From Chrysomallon squamiferum (taxonomy: Eukaryota > Mollusca > Gastropoda > Neomphalida > Peltospiridae), in contig CM022679.1 in NCBI GenBank assembly GCA_012295275.1, positions 27,886,664 to 27,950,663 of the forward strand: 64,000 nucleotides of DNA. The letters are read 5' to 3'. Shown here one piece after another: positions 39,732 through 51,592 of this stretch. Position 1 is the first letter of the stretch; every line of letters starts with the position of its first letter. The position numbers and the translations under genes were made by a program. The notes beneath the pieces were generated by a model that worked only from the letters and a program-made list of their open reading frames with translations, searched no databases and was not told the DNA's origin.

Positions 39732-39870
39732 CAGAAGTAGCAATAGCAATGGTAGGAGTAAAGTAGTAGTAGTTGTTGTAGTAGTAGTTGTAGTAGTAGA
39801 GTAGTAGTAGTAATATTAGTAGTAGAGGCAGTAGTAGTAGATGTTGTAGTATTGGTCGTGGTCTGTATAT
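39525..39870. repeat. AAC, (AAT)n(ATT)n palindrome, then AGT/GTT tract
   Basis: (AAT)n at 39558-39590 abuts (ATT)n to 39634, making a long perfect inverted repeat; AGT-type trinucleotides continue to about 39865. Confidence 0.93.
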
Positions 39871-40700
39871 CTGTATAATTGTCAACCTTATAAAAATAGC
39901 GATGATACTCAAATGACGATTAACGTACATGGTTTTCCTTCACTGCCAGTTTTCTGGGTGTTTTCTTTCTTTCTTTTTTTTTATTTATTTTTTTTTTATT
40001 TATTTTTTTTTTTTTTTTCTCGGGGATCTGAGAACTGCAAGGTTCTCTCTTCGTTAGTACTGTCTTTGCCTTTTTGTTCACTTTGCATATTTTGGGTTTC
40101 TCTGTATTTTGTAAGATCTATTCCTACCTGAGTTAATGAGACATCTCTACCAGTGCAGTTAACGATGATCAGCTAATGTCCACGTGACCGCTATTTATAT
40201 TTAATAATACTGCAGAATACAAATGTCAAACGATTATCACATGGTAATCAAAATTACCATCATCGTTATTAAAAATCACTTCTAAGAAACTCTTGTAACA
40301 AACTATTATTACAGATATTTAAATTGTTTCACTAGTCTTCATGATCCCAGTCACTGTGCAGTCACCTTGTTTACTGTTCTTATAACTGTCACAACAAATA
40401 CAGATTCTTGTACTTTAGGTTTCAAAGGTCATGAAGTCAAACTCATATTTGTTAGAAACCCAGCGTTATCCTCTTCTCTACTTGGTTTTTAATCTTTCTT
40501 CTATCAGTGTTATCATTAGCGGCAAATGTGCATGTTTTGAAGTTATTCTTTTCTTTCATGCCACCTCTTTTCAGTGGTTTGGAAAAGTTTTAATTTTCTC
40601 TGATGAAAATATGTATGTTTATATGTATGTGTATTTATTTAGATATTAGTCTGAGAATCTCAGTATAAATCATTAAATCATTAAGTTTGTGTTTTCTTTT
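39871..40700. other. DNA upstream of the receptor exon (presumed intron or promoter)
   Basis: T-rich run 39968-40020, otherwise unique. Probably includes the intron ending at 40704. No upstream exon identified. Confidence 0.4.
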
Positions 40701-40704
40701 TCAG

Positions 40705-40773
40705 GTAAATGTTCATCATCTTACGTTAATCTACCAACTGCAGATCCAGGCGAATTAAATCAGATTAAACAAC
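40705..40773 (+). other. 5' UTR of the receptor exon, with 3' splice acceptor at its left edge
   Basis: A pyrimidine-rich stretch ending TTTTCAG (AG at 40703-40704) immediately precedes this 69-nt leader, so the coding exon probably begins at 40705 and at least one noncoding exon lies upstream. An in-frame TAA at 40756-40758 closes the reading frame before the ATG. I could not identify the partner donor or the promoter in the upstream DNA. Confidence 0.6.
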
Positions 40774-41895
40774 ATGGGGGATCGGCCAAGCGCATCGCTT
40801 GAAATAGAGCTTCTGATTCTGAGTACGCCACCAGTTGAAGCAATGACAACCAATGCCACAACAAGCAATGCCTCTTCAATGAATTTGGATACGGATGAAT
40901 TCGAGCGGCTTGTAGGAATTATTGTACCAACGATATTCGGAATTATATTTTTACTGGGACTGGTAGGAAATCTGATGGTCATCATGGTGGTTGCCTCTGA
41001 CAAACACATGAGGAACACAACGAATATTTTAATTCTCAGTCTCGCTACTGCGGATCTCCTATTTATTGTGTTTTGTGTACCTTTCACTGCGACAGGCTAC
41101 GCCTTACCGTCTTGGCCATTTGGCAGGGACTGGTGCAAAATCGTCTACTATATGACCCACGTCTGCGCATACGCAAGTGTTTACACACTCGTTCTCATGT
41201 CTCTGGACCGCTACCTTGCAGTCGTGCACGCGTTAAGATCCATGCACATCAGAAACGAGAAGAACACGTGGATGGCAGTGTTTCTCACATGGGGAGTAAT
41301 TCTGTTAGGAAATATTCCTGTTGTCTTTTTTTATGACTATTACGAATATGACCACCTCGGCGAAAATCGCTCGGTTTGTATCGATGTTAAGAGTATGAAC
41401 AATCTGAAAGCAGGTCAGATTTTCCAACTCAGTTTTTTCGTGTTTGGTTACGCACTTCCGTTGGGCGTCGTTTGCTTGATGTACGGTCTCATGTTAAAAC
41501 GACTTCTGTACGGCGTGGTGCCTGGAGGCGGGAACCAGTCTGCTGACAGCATTCGAGCTAAGAAGAGAGTTACCCGGATGGTAATCATTGTTGTGGTCAT
41601 GTTTGCCGTCTGCTGGCTGCCGATACAAATTATTTTAATTGCACAAAAATTCGAGATCTATCCGGGTGAGGTTCCGTTCGTTGGGATACTTATGGCGTCT
41701 AACTGTTTAGCGTACATGAACAGTTGTGTTAATCCTTTCCTTTACGCATTTCTGTCTGAAAATTTCAGAAGAAGTTTTCGAAAATTTATCTGTTGCTTTT
41801 CTGTGCCGAGAAAGACGGATTACGAAAGGACAAACATTCGAGATAAAGATTCAAAAAGCACGTGTATGACACACACCACACTAAACCACGTGTGA
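40774..41895 (+). CDS. Allatostatin-A / galanin-type neuropeptide GPCR (buccalin-receptor-like)
   Basis: This is a 373-residue class A G-protein-coupled receptor of the plasma membrane, predicted to bind an amidated neuropeptide and signal through G proteins. Seen in sequence: an extracellular N-terminus with two N-glycosylation sequons (N27, N32); seven hydrophobic helices near residues 47-73, 83-105, 119-146, 167-187, 216-241, 266-291 and 302-326; LATADLL in TM2 (D94); C121 and C202 positioned for the conserved disulfide; DRY at 145-147; CWLP at 280-283; NPFLY at 320-324; and a Cys pair at 340-341 fit for palmitoylation. The wording around TM2-TM3 and the DRY loop is what I know from allatostatin-A and galanin receptors; in molluscs the cognate ligands are buccalins. 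The start is backed by an in-frame TAA 15 nt upstream and a strong context (A at -3, G at +4). The CDS has no intron and no frame damage. Subfamily is inferred from recognition, not from a search. Confidence 0.93.
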   Translation: MGDRPSASLEIELLILSTPPVEAMTTNATTSNASSMNLDTDEFERLVGIIVPTIFGIIFLLGLVGNLMVIMVVASDKHMRNTTNILILSLATADLLFIVFCVPFTATGYALPSWPFGRDWCKIVYYMTHVCAYASVYTLVLMSLDRYLAVVHALRSMHIRNEKNTWMAVFLTWGVILLGNIPVVFFYDYYEYDHLGENRSVCIDVKSMNNLKAGQIFQLSFFVFGYALPLGVVCLMYGLMLKRLLYGVVPGGGNQSADSIRAKKRVTRMVIIVVVMFAVCWLPIQIILIAQKFEIYPGEVPFVGILMASNCLAYMNSCVNPFLYAFLSENFRRSFRKFICCFSVPRKTDYERTNIRDKDSKSTCMTHTTLNHV

Positions 41896-42066
41896 GTTTA
41901 TTATATATGCAACGCGCATTGATGCGACACAAACTTCGCTCCTAGGTTTTGGACATCCAAAACTGACCACTAAACTGAGACACCAGTTTCAACACAGCAC
42001 AGAGACCCGCTCACTAACAAACATAACAATCAAGCAATGAACTTACAGAACAGGAAAAGAGAAAAT

Positions 42067-42069
<3 letters not shown>

Positions 42070-42116
<47 letters not shown>
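42070..42116. repeat. Poly(A) tract of about 46 nt
   Basis: Lies 175 bp after the receptor stop codon, following TTCTTT. It may be a retroposon tail or simple slippage; no target duplication identified. Confidence 0.85.
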
Positions 42117-42118
<2 letters not shown>

Positions 42119-42173
42119 AATTAACACGAGGAGCAGCCCAAAAGACATTTAGTACGACATATACTGCGGTTAT

Positions 42174-42174
42174 G

Positions 42175-42237
<63 letters not shown>

Positions 42238-42262
42238 ACAAACAAACAAACAAACAAACAAA
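42174..42262. repeat. (AAAT)n then (AAAC)n microsatellite
   Basis: About 62 bp of AAAT passes into AAAC. The AATAAA words here could serve as polyadenylation signals for the receptor. Confidence 0.95.
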
Positions 42263-42365
42263 CAGAAAAGAACAAATCAATAAATAACTAAACAAATGAA
42301 TAAATAAATAGTTAAAATGTAGCACTGCGCTTTGATCAGTGCTCGTCTCCTTATCTTCTAATGAA

Positions 42366-42420
<55 letters not shown>
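42366..42420. repeat. (ATT)n microsatellite
   Basis: About 52 bp of pure ATT. Confidence 0.95.
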
Positions 42421-42422
<2 letters not shown>

Positions 42423-42734
42423 TTTTTTAAATTATTATTAATATTAAGATATTTATCAAAGTACAAGACTAGATTTTCTTTGTATTATTTTTTTTCATCT
42501 TAAATTTCATTTCTCTGCCATTTAATTGCTAGCTGACTGAACAGGAATGAGTCGCAAAGTCTACGTTTTCAAAAACTCATACATCATCGCGTGGCAAACT
42601 ACTTTTCACTGCTCCTCGTATAGTTCACAGCATTGTGACGTCATCGTTCAATTCCTGGATTCCAAAAGTGAAGATAAAGTAAATCTGATCAAGAGTAAAC
42701 ATGTAATGTTTTGTTGTTGTGTGTGACATTTAAA

Positions 42735-43020
42735 TATACTTATGTACTTTACATGCATTTACATCGGCTGACATTGTGTATTTTACTTCAACTGATGTCG
42801 GCTGATATTGTGTGTTTTACATTAACTGGTTAGCGTTATGTACTATACATAAATTTACAAGGGCTAATATAGTGTAATTTATAAAAATGTACATCGGCTG
42901 ACATTGTGTATTTTACATAAATTTACACTGGTTAACATTAAGTACTTTACATAAGGTTACGTTGACTAATAATGTTTGTTATAAGTTTACTATATCTAAC
43001 AGTGTGTATGATACATAAAA
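42735..43020 (+). repeat. Diverged tandem repeat, about 40-58 bp units
   Basis: TTTACATCGGCTGACATTGTGTATTTTACATAAA-like words recur about six times with heavy divergence. Confidence 0.6.
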
Positions 43021-43344
43021 TTAGATTCCAAGCTGTAGTATTATTTACCAGATGTACATGTTATACGCTGTGATTTCCTTGGCACACGAACTGCTTGTCA
43101 ACTTAAATAGGTTTGCTAGCTTTCAGACAGTCTGAAAATTAATAATTACAATTTTTTTTTTCAGTAAATACTAAAGTGTCGCAGAATCTGATCAGGTTTA
43201 ATATTGTTTTTCTGTTACTTCGAAAAGCAATAATGTTTTAGTCATAAAAATAGTAATCTAAAACAAACATTGGCTGAAAAGTCAAATAAATAAATTATAA
43301 GTGCAAAATGTTTTAGCTTAGCACAAATTACGTTTTTGATTAAT

Positions 43345-43444
<100 letters not shown>

Positions 43445-43518
43445 ATATGCATACGTAATGTTTACCACTCTATGAACAATTTTCCATCTACTTTTTAATT
43501 AAACAAAAATGTAATATA

Positions 43519-43920
43519 TATATATATATATTTTATACAGATGCATACATTCATACACATATGCGTGTGTGTTTGTGTGTGCATGTGCGTTTGTTTTTCT
43601 CTATGTGTGCATGCGTGTGTACTGACTTAGAATTACAAAAAAGTGCAGTAATATTTTGAATTTAAAAATACACCTAAAAATAAGAGACACCTTTCAGATT
43701 TGTTAAATTAAAACTGACACGATCGTCTCGTTTCATACATACAGGTTTGTGTGTATATATTTGTATGTATGTGTGCATGTATGTGTATGTGAGTGTGTAT
43801 GTGTGTGTAAATACATATATATATATATATATTTATATAAGATTTTATGTTTGTAAGTATGTATATATATATGTTTGTATGTATGCATATGTGTGTGTAT
43901 ATGTATGTATACTATGGTGA
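43519..43920. repeat. TA, TG and ATGT interrupted tract
   Basis: TA run 43514-43532, TG/CATG 43560-43620, and ATGT/TATA 43740-43910. Confidence 0.8.
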
Positions 43921-44059
43921 TAATTATGTAAAATAAAATGTTGTTATAATTAATATGCATTAGAAACTAGTTGTGTTCACTTATAGCAGTTGTGTTTTTG
44001 TGTTTCTAAATCAAACTGTAATGGAATTATCAATAAACGACTCATGTTACTCGCGAAAT

Positions 44060-44152
44060 TGTGTTTTGTTTTTTGTTTGTTTTTGTGTTTTGTTTTTTGT
44101 TTGTTTTTGTGTTTTGTTTTTTGTTTGTTTTTGTGTTTGTTTGTTTGTTTAT
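44060..44152 (+). repeat. 24-bp repeat GTTTTGTTTTTTGTTTGTTTTTGT
   Basis: About three and a half perfect copies. The next 1.1 kb (44153-45300) is unique with no gene seen. Confidence 0.9.
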
Positions 44153-45299
44153 GAGGTATGTTACAGACTGATCTTATTTACATATTTATTTGTGATTTAT
44201 TTTTTGAAATGAAAACAAAAGGTTAGTAATGAATGATAAAACGTGATTAAATTTTTTAAATAATTTTATTAAACTGGTAACATGTACTACAAAGATATCG
44301 TGTAACGTAATCATTTTGCTGTTTATATACTGAAAACGATTCTAATGCAATATACTAGAAATACAATTAAATTAATGCATAACTGATGCCTTTATTCAAA
44401 AATATTTTTAACTTTTAATGTAGCCCTCAGTTCGAATTGTACGATGATAAAATAATTTTTAAAACAAACAAAAAAGATCATTCTGTTTTGTAAAACCTCT
44501 CAGACTACAAATTAATCATAAAAAGAACAACCATTTTCTAGTACTTTTCTTCTTCTACTTTTATTATTACTACCTCTACTGGTAGTAAAATCTACTGATA
44601 ATAACAATAATGGTCATGGTAAGGATAGTGATAGTAATTGGGATTATAACAGTTATTATTTTTATATTATTATTACAGTTATTTTTTCTTCTTACAAGTC
44701 AACAGTGCATTTTGTATGTGTGTAGAGCAAACATGTCTATCCAGACTGGTAAGGGCAGATAACCTTTGGTTAATCGATAATATTTCCTACAGTTTCACGA
44801 AACCAAAGAGACACAGATTTTGGAGTTTTAAACATAAATGTTCGTTTTATGTTACCTAATCAGTATAAAGAAGCCATGCTATAGCTAAATCTTTGTTCAG
44901 AAAAGAAAACATAATAACAAGGACAGCCAATGAAGATGAAGAAATGTGCAGAAGCTACTGAAAATTTAAGTTATGAGAGTCGTTTTGGAACTCACCTAGT
45001 CTGAAGGTTGTAAAACACCTTATGAGAATTTCATGACCATCTCTTGTAATTTTTGTCGTACAGTGTTTGTCACGGCTTTTGTTCAGCTGATTCATGGAAG
45101 GATGCTGATGTTTATTAAAGGAGATTACTGAAGTTAGAAGAACGTCAGGATCCCTTCATTAATACATAAATTACACCGAAATGAGATCTTTAACAAGAGC
45201 ACATGACGTCACTTAGTACGAAGTTCATGTTTCCTGAAGACAAAAGTGAAGTTAAAAGCTATACAGGAAATAGGCGTCTAATAAAATAACAACTTTAGT

Positions 45300-45435
45300 T
45301 ATACAAACATCATCAACAGCAGCAACAGCATTAATAGCAGTAGTGGTAGTAGCAGCATAAGTAATAATAATAATAATAGGATAATAAAGTAGTACACTGA
45401 TGACAATAAAGAAGAAGGTGATGATATTCTTAATC
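45300..45435. repeat. AGC/AGT/AAT trinucleotide tract
   Basis: Short imperfect trinucleotide runs. 45436-46005 is unique. Confidence 0.75.
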
Positions 45436-46009
45436 ATTACGATAATAGCTGCTAATTACTAATAGATACTTTTCTAAAAATAAATGAACTTGTGTGACTG
45501 ATAATATTTATATAAAATTTGTTAAAAGATCAGAAAATAATCTTTTACTCAGTTCTTCATTTCTTTTTTTTTTTCCACTTCTGTACTTGTCTGAACATGG
45601 AACGAATCAAGTCATAGTCAACACAAAGTTCAAATTTTAAGAGGAAACAAACAACGCTTGGCTCGCTAGATTTTATTTGTTTGGATGACAACGAGCGCAG
45701 ATGAAGAAGTCAGATTTTAATAACGTCGAGCTATTACATCCAACCAATATCGTCTTGGTGCAAACTGTCTAGCGAGTCAGTATACTCGACACCAAAAGAA
45801 ACATATCATGTGAATTTTGTTGTTAGATATGTTAGAACAAGGAGATAAATTTTCGTGTGTTTAATATGACTGCTTAATAATGTAATATATATTTTTAATG
45901 CGTTTAAAAATGATTCGAACGTTGGAAAACAAATGTTAACTGTGAAATTAGAATACGTCAAAAATAAACAGTCACGTTATAAAATTATACAGTATATGGA
46001 AGTAATGTC

Positions 46010-46478
46010 ATATCACAAGAAGTTAGAGTCTACGTTAGTAATGTCAGATTACACAAACTTACAGTGTACATAAATAATGTCAGAATACACAAACTTACAG
46101 TCTGCGTATGTAACGTCAGATTACACAAACTTACAGTGTACATGAATAATGTCAGATTACACAAACTTACAGTGTACATAAATAATGTCAGATTACACGA
46201 ACATACAGTCTGCGTATGTAACGTCAGATTACACAAATTTACAGTGTACATGAATAATGTCAGATTACACAAACTTACAGTGTACATAAATAATGTCAGA
46301 TTACACGAACATACAGTCTGCGTATGTAACGTCAGATTACACAAATTTACAGTGTACATGAATAACGTCAGATTACACAAATTTACAGTGTACATGAATA
46401 ATGTCAGATTACACAAACTTACAGTGTACATAAATAATGTCAGATTACACGAACTTACAGTCTGTGTATGTAACGTCA
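46010..46478 (+). repeat. 36-bp minisatellite with 108-bp higher-order period
   Basis: Twelve 36-bp units begin AAyGTCAGATTACACrAAC. Three unit types differ at the end: A ends GTGTACATGAAT, B ends GTGTACATAAAT, C ends TCTGCGTATGT. The order reads B-C-A-B-C-A-B-C-A-A-B-C. Both strands stay open (148-162 codons) because 36 is divisible by three; these are not genes. Confidence 0.93.
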
Positions 46479-46873
46479 GGTCTGGGACGGATCCAGTTTT
46501 TCTGTTATGAAGGTCCATGACAAAAAGGGCACCACAAGATAAGGAACCAAACCTGAAAAATGATTCAACTGTTTATGGTAGCACGAGTAATCCACGTGCT
46601 GTTCGCGTCGTTTTCAGACAGTCACTGTAGTGAACATCATAGCAGTTAGGTTTAGATGACAACATGCCCAAGTATGCCATCTGTGTGCAAGAACAGGGAA
46701 AAGCTTATTATATTTAGGATTTTTGGGGGGTATAATTACATGTTTTTAAAAAGTAATAATAATTTTCTTTTTTTTTAAAAAAAAAAAAAAAAAAAAAAAG
46801 CACCTAAATAAATTTGTACAAAACCTAAAGATCCTAAACAAAACGGGCACTTCTCAAATTAGATCCGCCCCGG
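46479..46873. mobile_element. Probable non-autonomous hAT-like MITE
   Basis: The left end reads GGGACGGATCCAGTTTTT and the right end, read on the opposite strand, GGGGCGGATCTAATTTG: imperfect terminal inverted repeats of the GGGGCGGATCC type that I know from hAT-superfamily DNA transposons. The interior (about 390 bp) has no transposase and includes a G7 run and a 20-odd A run. It interrupts a tandem array: array units precede it, and a diverged unit (CAGATTACATGAACT) resumes at 46873. No clean 8-bp target duplication is visible. Confidence 0.5.
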
Positions 46874-46940
46874 CAGATTACATGAACTCACAGTTGTCTA
46901 CTCATGTTGATGTGAGATTACATGAACTCACATCATTAAA
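46874..46940 (+). repeat. Diverged array remnant beyond the MITE
   Basis: CAGATTACATGAACTCACAG and AGATTACATGAACTCACAT resemble the 36-bp units. DNA from 46941 to 48270 is unique with no gene; a frame at 47655-47933 (minus) has no known domain. Confidence 0.6.
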
Positions 46941-48271
46941 ATCTCACACTGGAATATATTAGAAGAATCAGCTTTTTATCTTTTAAATTAAATTAACTAC
47001 TGTATCAGTAAGTGTTTATAGAATGAGATACTCCTGTTGTCACTGTTATTAATCATCACTGAAAATAAAAGTTACATCACTTGATCCTTCCCCCACTCCT
47101 TGTCTTAGTGTCTAGTGGAAGTGTTACATACCTTCTGGTGTCAGTTTACAACGCGAAGTGTATGATGCGTGTTGTCTGACACAGAATTCAGTTCAACACA
47201 CAAAAACAGTGCATACTTAATTGTAAAACGTTTCTACTGGATTGTCAGAGTGCCAGAAAACGTAATGCCCCTAAGTAATATATTTATCAAAGTTTATATG
47301 CATAAACAATTTAGTAATAGAAAAGCAGTACATAAATTTAGATAACATTGCATTCAACGGCAATAAAAATCAGACCTGTTGATGGGGTGATGCAGTTCAA
47401 AAAAAAGAGATTTGTAGTTTAATGATCTGCCATTTAGAAATATGTAGTGTTCAAATATCTCCCATGTATTTTTCATGAGTATTTCATCTTCGTCGTGTCG
47501 CTTTCATCTTTCTACTTTTCAGTCTTCTTTTTTTAGGACAAGGCGTGGTGAGGAAATTACAAACTTAGCAAAGAGGGAGCTATGTCTTCAAATACATCAG
47601 TGACGTTAAAACGTGTTAAATCAGACTCACGTTTCTAAATATACATATCTGCCTTCAAACTATGGAACAGTTACAAGCTGAATGTCTTGTCTTTAGGGTA
47701 AAGCTAAATAAAACACTTGACGAAAGAATTCCGTTCCATACATCAACGTCATAGTCATTCAGCGAAGATGTATCTGTCTGCGCATGCGCGCCCTGTAACA
47801 TCCTATTCTTACTTCCCTCTGAGCGATACTCGACGTAACAAATTATCGCGCAGCACCTAAAGCTGAGTCTAATTGTGGATGACATCTGAACTGACGTAGA
47901 GAAAAGTACACCGACTCTGTCACAACGACACAACGCCTAGAGGCGAGACGACGTAGGGAAAGACACGTTTTGAAGAGTTGCAGCTTAAATATGCATAAAC
48001 AATTAAATACCATAAATTTAAATAGATATTAAGTTACAACAACATCCAAATAGGTCTGCTGCAGTAACTGATTGTCAAATTTTAAATGACATCAAAGACT
48101 TTTTCTCCATAGTGGAAATAACTTAATCCAAATAACTAAACTGAAATACAAATAGATAATTGTTGCTGTACGTAAATTTACAGTTATAACGACATTACAG
48201 ATTTCTCACACAAAGTCACAGGCTAAAGAGTTTCACAAACGTTTTGTGTATTACCGCTGACAGATGACAAT

Positions 48272-48382
48272 GAGATTATTATTATTATTATTAATAGTAG
48301 TAGTAGTAGTAGTAGTAGAAGTAGTAGTAGTTGTTCTTGTTATTATTATTATTACTGTTATTATTATTATTATTAAACTGTA
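48272..48382. repeat. ATT/AGT trinucleotide tract
   Basis: (ATT)n, (AGT)n, then ATT again. 48383-49115 is unique except for a TATA-like box at 48687. Confidence 0.9.
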
Positions 48383-48686
48383 TTTATAGTCATGTTACTT
48401 GGTTCTTATAACTTGTTTTAATGCCACTGTTCTACGTAACATGAACACATTCAAGTAAACGGACATTTTAATCACTGATAGTCGTAGTTTCAGTAGAACA
48501 TTTAAAACTGTTGAATAGATAATAAAGCGGTCATACATAGAAATTTAATTACAGTGATGTCGCTTATTTAATTAGCCTTTCTCTACAAATTACTAATCCG
48601 CTGATTCTGGTTCCATTAACCAACAAACAGCGGAAATGAGGTCAGGATGACCTTGAACTACAACTACATACTGTATTATCACATAT

Positions 48687-48696
48687 TATAAAAAGG
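48687..48696 (+). promoter_or_regulatory. TATA-box candidate (TATAAAAAGG) with E-box
   Basis: TATAAAAAGG is followed by GGCGGCAGCTGACC, which includes a CAGCTG E-box. No gene is seen downstream before the 48-bp array. Confidence 0.2.
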
Positions 48697-49119
48697 CGGC
48701 AGCTGACCTGCATACATTAGTGACACTAGCTGTGACATATCTGGTTATATACAACAACCAATAAAGAAATATACCGTGCAGTGAAATTTTCCTTATGAAA
48801 GTGTTTATATAATTATAGCTTCTACTGAATAAACCATTTCTAAGTGTAACAAAAGATGTATTTTAAATCGTTTTAAACAATAAAATCAAAGTATGTCGAA
48901 AACGAGTTTGCACTACAGGTTTCATTTAGATTACAACCTCAGCACACAATGTCGATTATTAGTTTTCAAAAATACTGTAATCATAATGAAGTCAAAATCT
49001 CAGTAACGAGAGTTATCTCCTGTCCCGTGCAATGTATATATTAATCGAGTGTGTGTGAAGTAAGCGGAAGCATCTCTATTTCCAGTCCGTAGGTAGGTTT
49101 ATAGTAATCGGAACTATCC

Positions 49120-50545
49120 ATGGCTATTTGCTACAAACAGCGTATAGATTGTAAATATACTCGTACATTACTGTTTACTACAAACAGCGTAAAAACTGTA
49201 AATAGACTCGTTTACTACAAAAAGACGTAAAAACTGTAAATAGACTCGTACACTACTGTTTACTACAAAAAGACGTAAAAACTGTAAATAGACTCGTACA
49301 CTACTGTTTACTACAAAAGACTACTGTTTAAATACAAACTGTTTACTACAAATAGACGTAAAACTGAAATAGACGTTTAAAAAAAAGACGTGTAAATAGA
49401 CTCGTACACTACTGTTTACTACAAAAAGACGTAAAAACTGTAAATAGACTCGTACACTACTGTTTACTACAAATAGACGTAAAAACTGTAAATAGACTCG
49501 TACACTACTGTTTACTACAAATAGACGTAAAAACTGTAAATAGACTCGTACACTACTGTTTACTACTGTTCACTACTGTTTACTACAAATAGACGTAAAA
49601 ACTGTAAATAGACTCGTACACTACTGTTTACTACAAAAAACTAAATAGACGAAAAACTGTAAATAGACTCGTACAGACTCGTACTAATGTTTACTACTGT
49701 TTACACTACTGTTTACTACAAATAGACGTAAAAGACTCGTAAATAGTTTACCACTACAAATACGTACACTCAAACTGTTTACTACAAAAGACGTAAATAA
49801 ACTGTAAATACTGTTTACTACAAATAGACGAAAAAACTGTAAATAGACTCGTACACTAATGTTTACTAAAAACTGTTTACTACTGTTTAATAGACGTAAA
49901 AACTGTAAACAGACTTTACGTAAATAGACAAAACTGTTTACTACTGTTTTACACTACTGTTTACTACACTAATGTTTACTACAAATAGACGAAAAAACTG
50001 TAAATAGACTCGTACACTAATGTTTACTACTGTTTACTACAAATAGACGTAAAAACTGTAAACAGACTCGTACACTACTGTTTACTACTGTTCACTACTG
50101 TTTACTACAAATAGACGTAAAAACTGTAAATAGACTCGTACACTACTGTTTACTACAAAAAGACGTAAAAACTGTAAATAGACTCGTACACTACTGTTTA
50201 CTACTGTTCACTACTGTTTACTACAAATAGACGTAAAAACTGTAAATAGACTCGTACACTACTGTTTACTACAAATAGACGAAAAAACTGTAAATAGACT
50301 CGTACACTACTGTTTACTACTGTCCACTACTGTTTACTACAAATAGACGTAAAAACTGTAAATAGACTCGTACACTACTGTTTACTACAAAAAGACGTAA
50401 AAACTGTAAATAGACTCGTACACTACTGTTTACTACAAATAGACGAAAAAACTGTAAATAGACTCGTACACTACTGTTTACTACTGTTCACTACTGTTTA
50501 CTACAAATAGACGTAAAAACTGTAAATAGACTCGTACACTACTGT
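49120..50545 (+). repeat. 48-bp minisatellite with unit-length variants, about 27 copies
   Basis: The unit is ACTACTGTTTACTACAAATA followed by GACGTAAAAACTGTAAATAGACTCGTAC. Copies with an extra TACTGTTCACTACTGTTT insert (about 68 bp) are scattered on the right; 49310-49980 is scrambled with partial units. Confidence 0.94.
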
Positions 50546-50819
50546 TTTTTATGAACGAAACTGTTTACCTGTGTTTCTGTTTTTGATATACTGAAGTACA
50601 CCTGTCACTATAGCTCAGTTCGTAACACAAAAATACTGCATTAATAAAAATGTACTGATTTGTTTTATTTAAATATAGAATACAAATAAAATATTCCATT
50701 AAACCGTATTAAAAACAGCACACAGATTACCAATAAAACACACTAGTACAGTGTAATAATAAAATATAGAAATACACAATAATATTTAATAATAACAATA
50801 ATCAAACACGAAACAAACA

Positions 50820-51205
50820 GACATACGAGTAGGTTGTATTAATAAAACATAGAAATGTACAATATAAATAAAGTACGCTGTATTAATAAAACTTATAAAT
50901 GTACAATATAAATAAAGTACGCTGTATTAATAAAAGATATAAATGTATACTATAAATAACAGTACGTTGTATTAATAAAAGATATAAATGTACACTACGC
51001 TGTATTAATAAAAGATATAAATGTACACTACAAATAACAGTACGTTGTATTAATAAAAGATATAAATGTACACTACAAATAACAGTACGTTGTATTAATA
51101 AAAGATATAAATGTACACTATAAATAAAGTAGGTTGTATTAATAAAAGATATAAATGTACACTATAAATAAAGTAGGTTGTATTAATAAAAGATATAAAC
51201 CTACT
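50820..51205 (+). repeat. About 43-bp minisatellite, about 8 copies
   Basis: The unit resembles AGTACGTTGTATTAATAAAA then GATATAAATGTACACTATAAATA, with a shortened copy near 50990. Confidence 0.9.
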
Positions 51206-51409
51206 ATAACAGTACGCTGTGTGAATGATGATACTGAATTCATGTTTGATTTTCACTTGACTGGGAATAGGCACGAATTGAAATACGAGAGCCAGTCATT
51301 TAAACCGGAAATCAATTTCCTTACAAACAGCTGTAGAAATCAATTTAATTTCATTCTTTCCGCTTAACAACAACAGCAAAACATCCGCCATAACAACGAC
51401 GACGACAAC

Positions 51410-51482
51410 AACAGTAACAGTAATACTAATACTTCTACTACTACTACTGATAATAATAATAATAATAAAAATAAAATAATAA

Positions 51483-51568
<86 letters not shown>

Positions 51569-51592
51569 TTTATTTTTATTATAATTGTGGTT
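51410..51592. repeat. ACT tract and (AAT)n(ATT)n palindrome
   Basis: AAT 51446-51528 meets ATT 51529-51580; AAAAAT interruptions on the left are mirrored by ATTTTT on the right. Confidence 0.92.

Noticed and set aside
42070-42116. Poly(A) tract as proof of a retroposed receptor gene
   Set aside because: It follows the stop by 175 bp, but there is no target duplication, and a 5'-UTR splice acceptor is retained.
46030-46518. Open frames of 148 and 162 codons on both strands
   Set aside because: The 36-bp period is a multiple of three and the unit lacks stops; both strands are equally open, which marks a repeat, not a gene.
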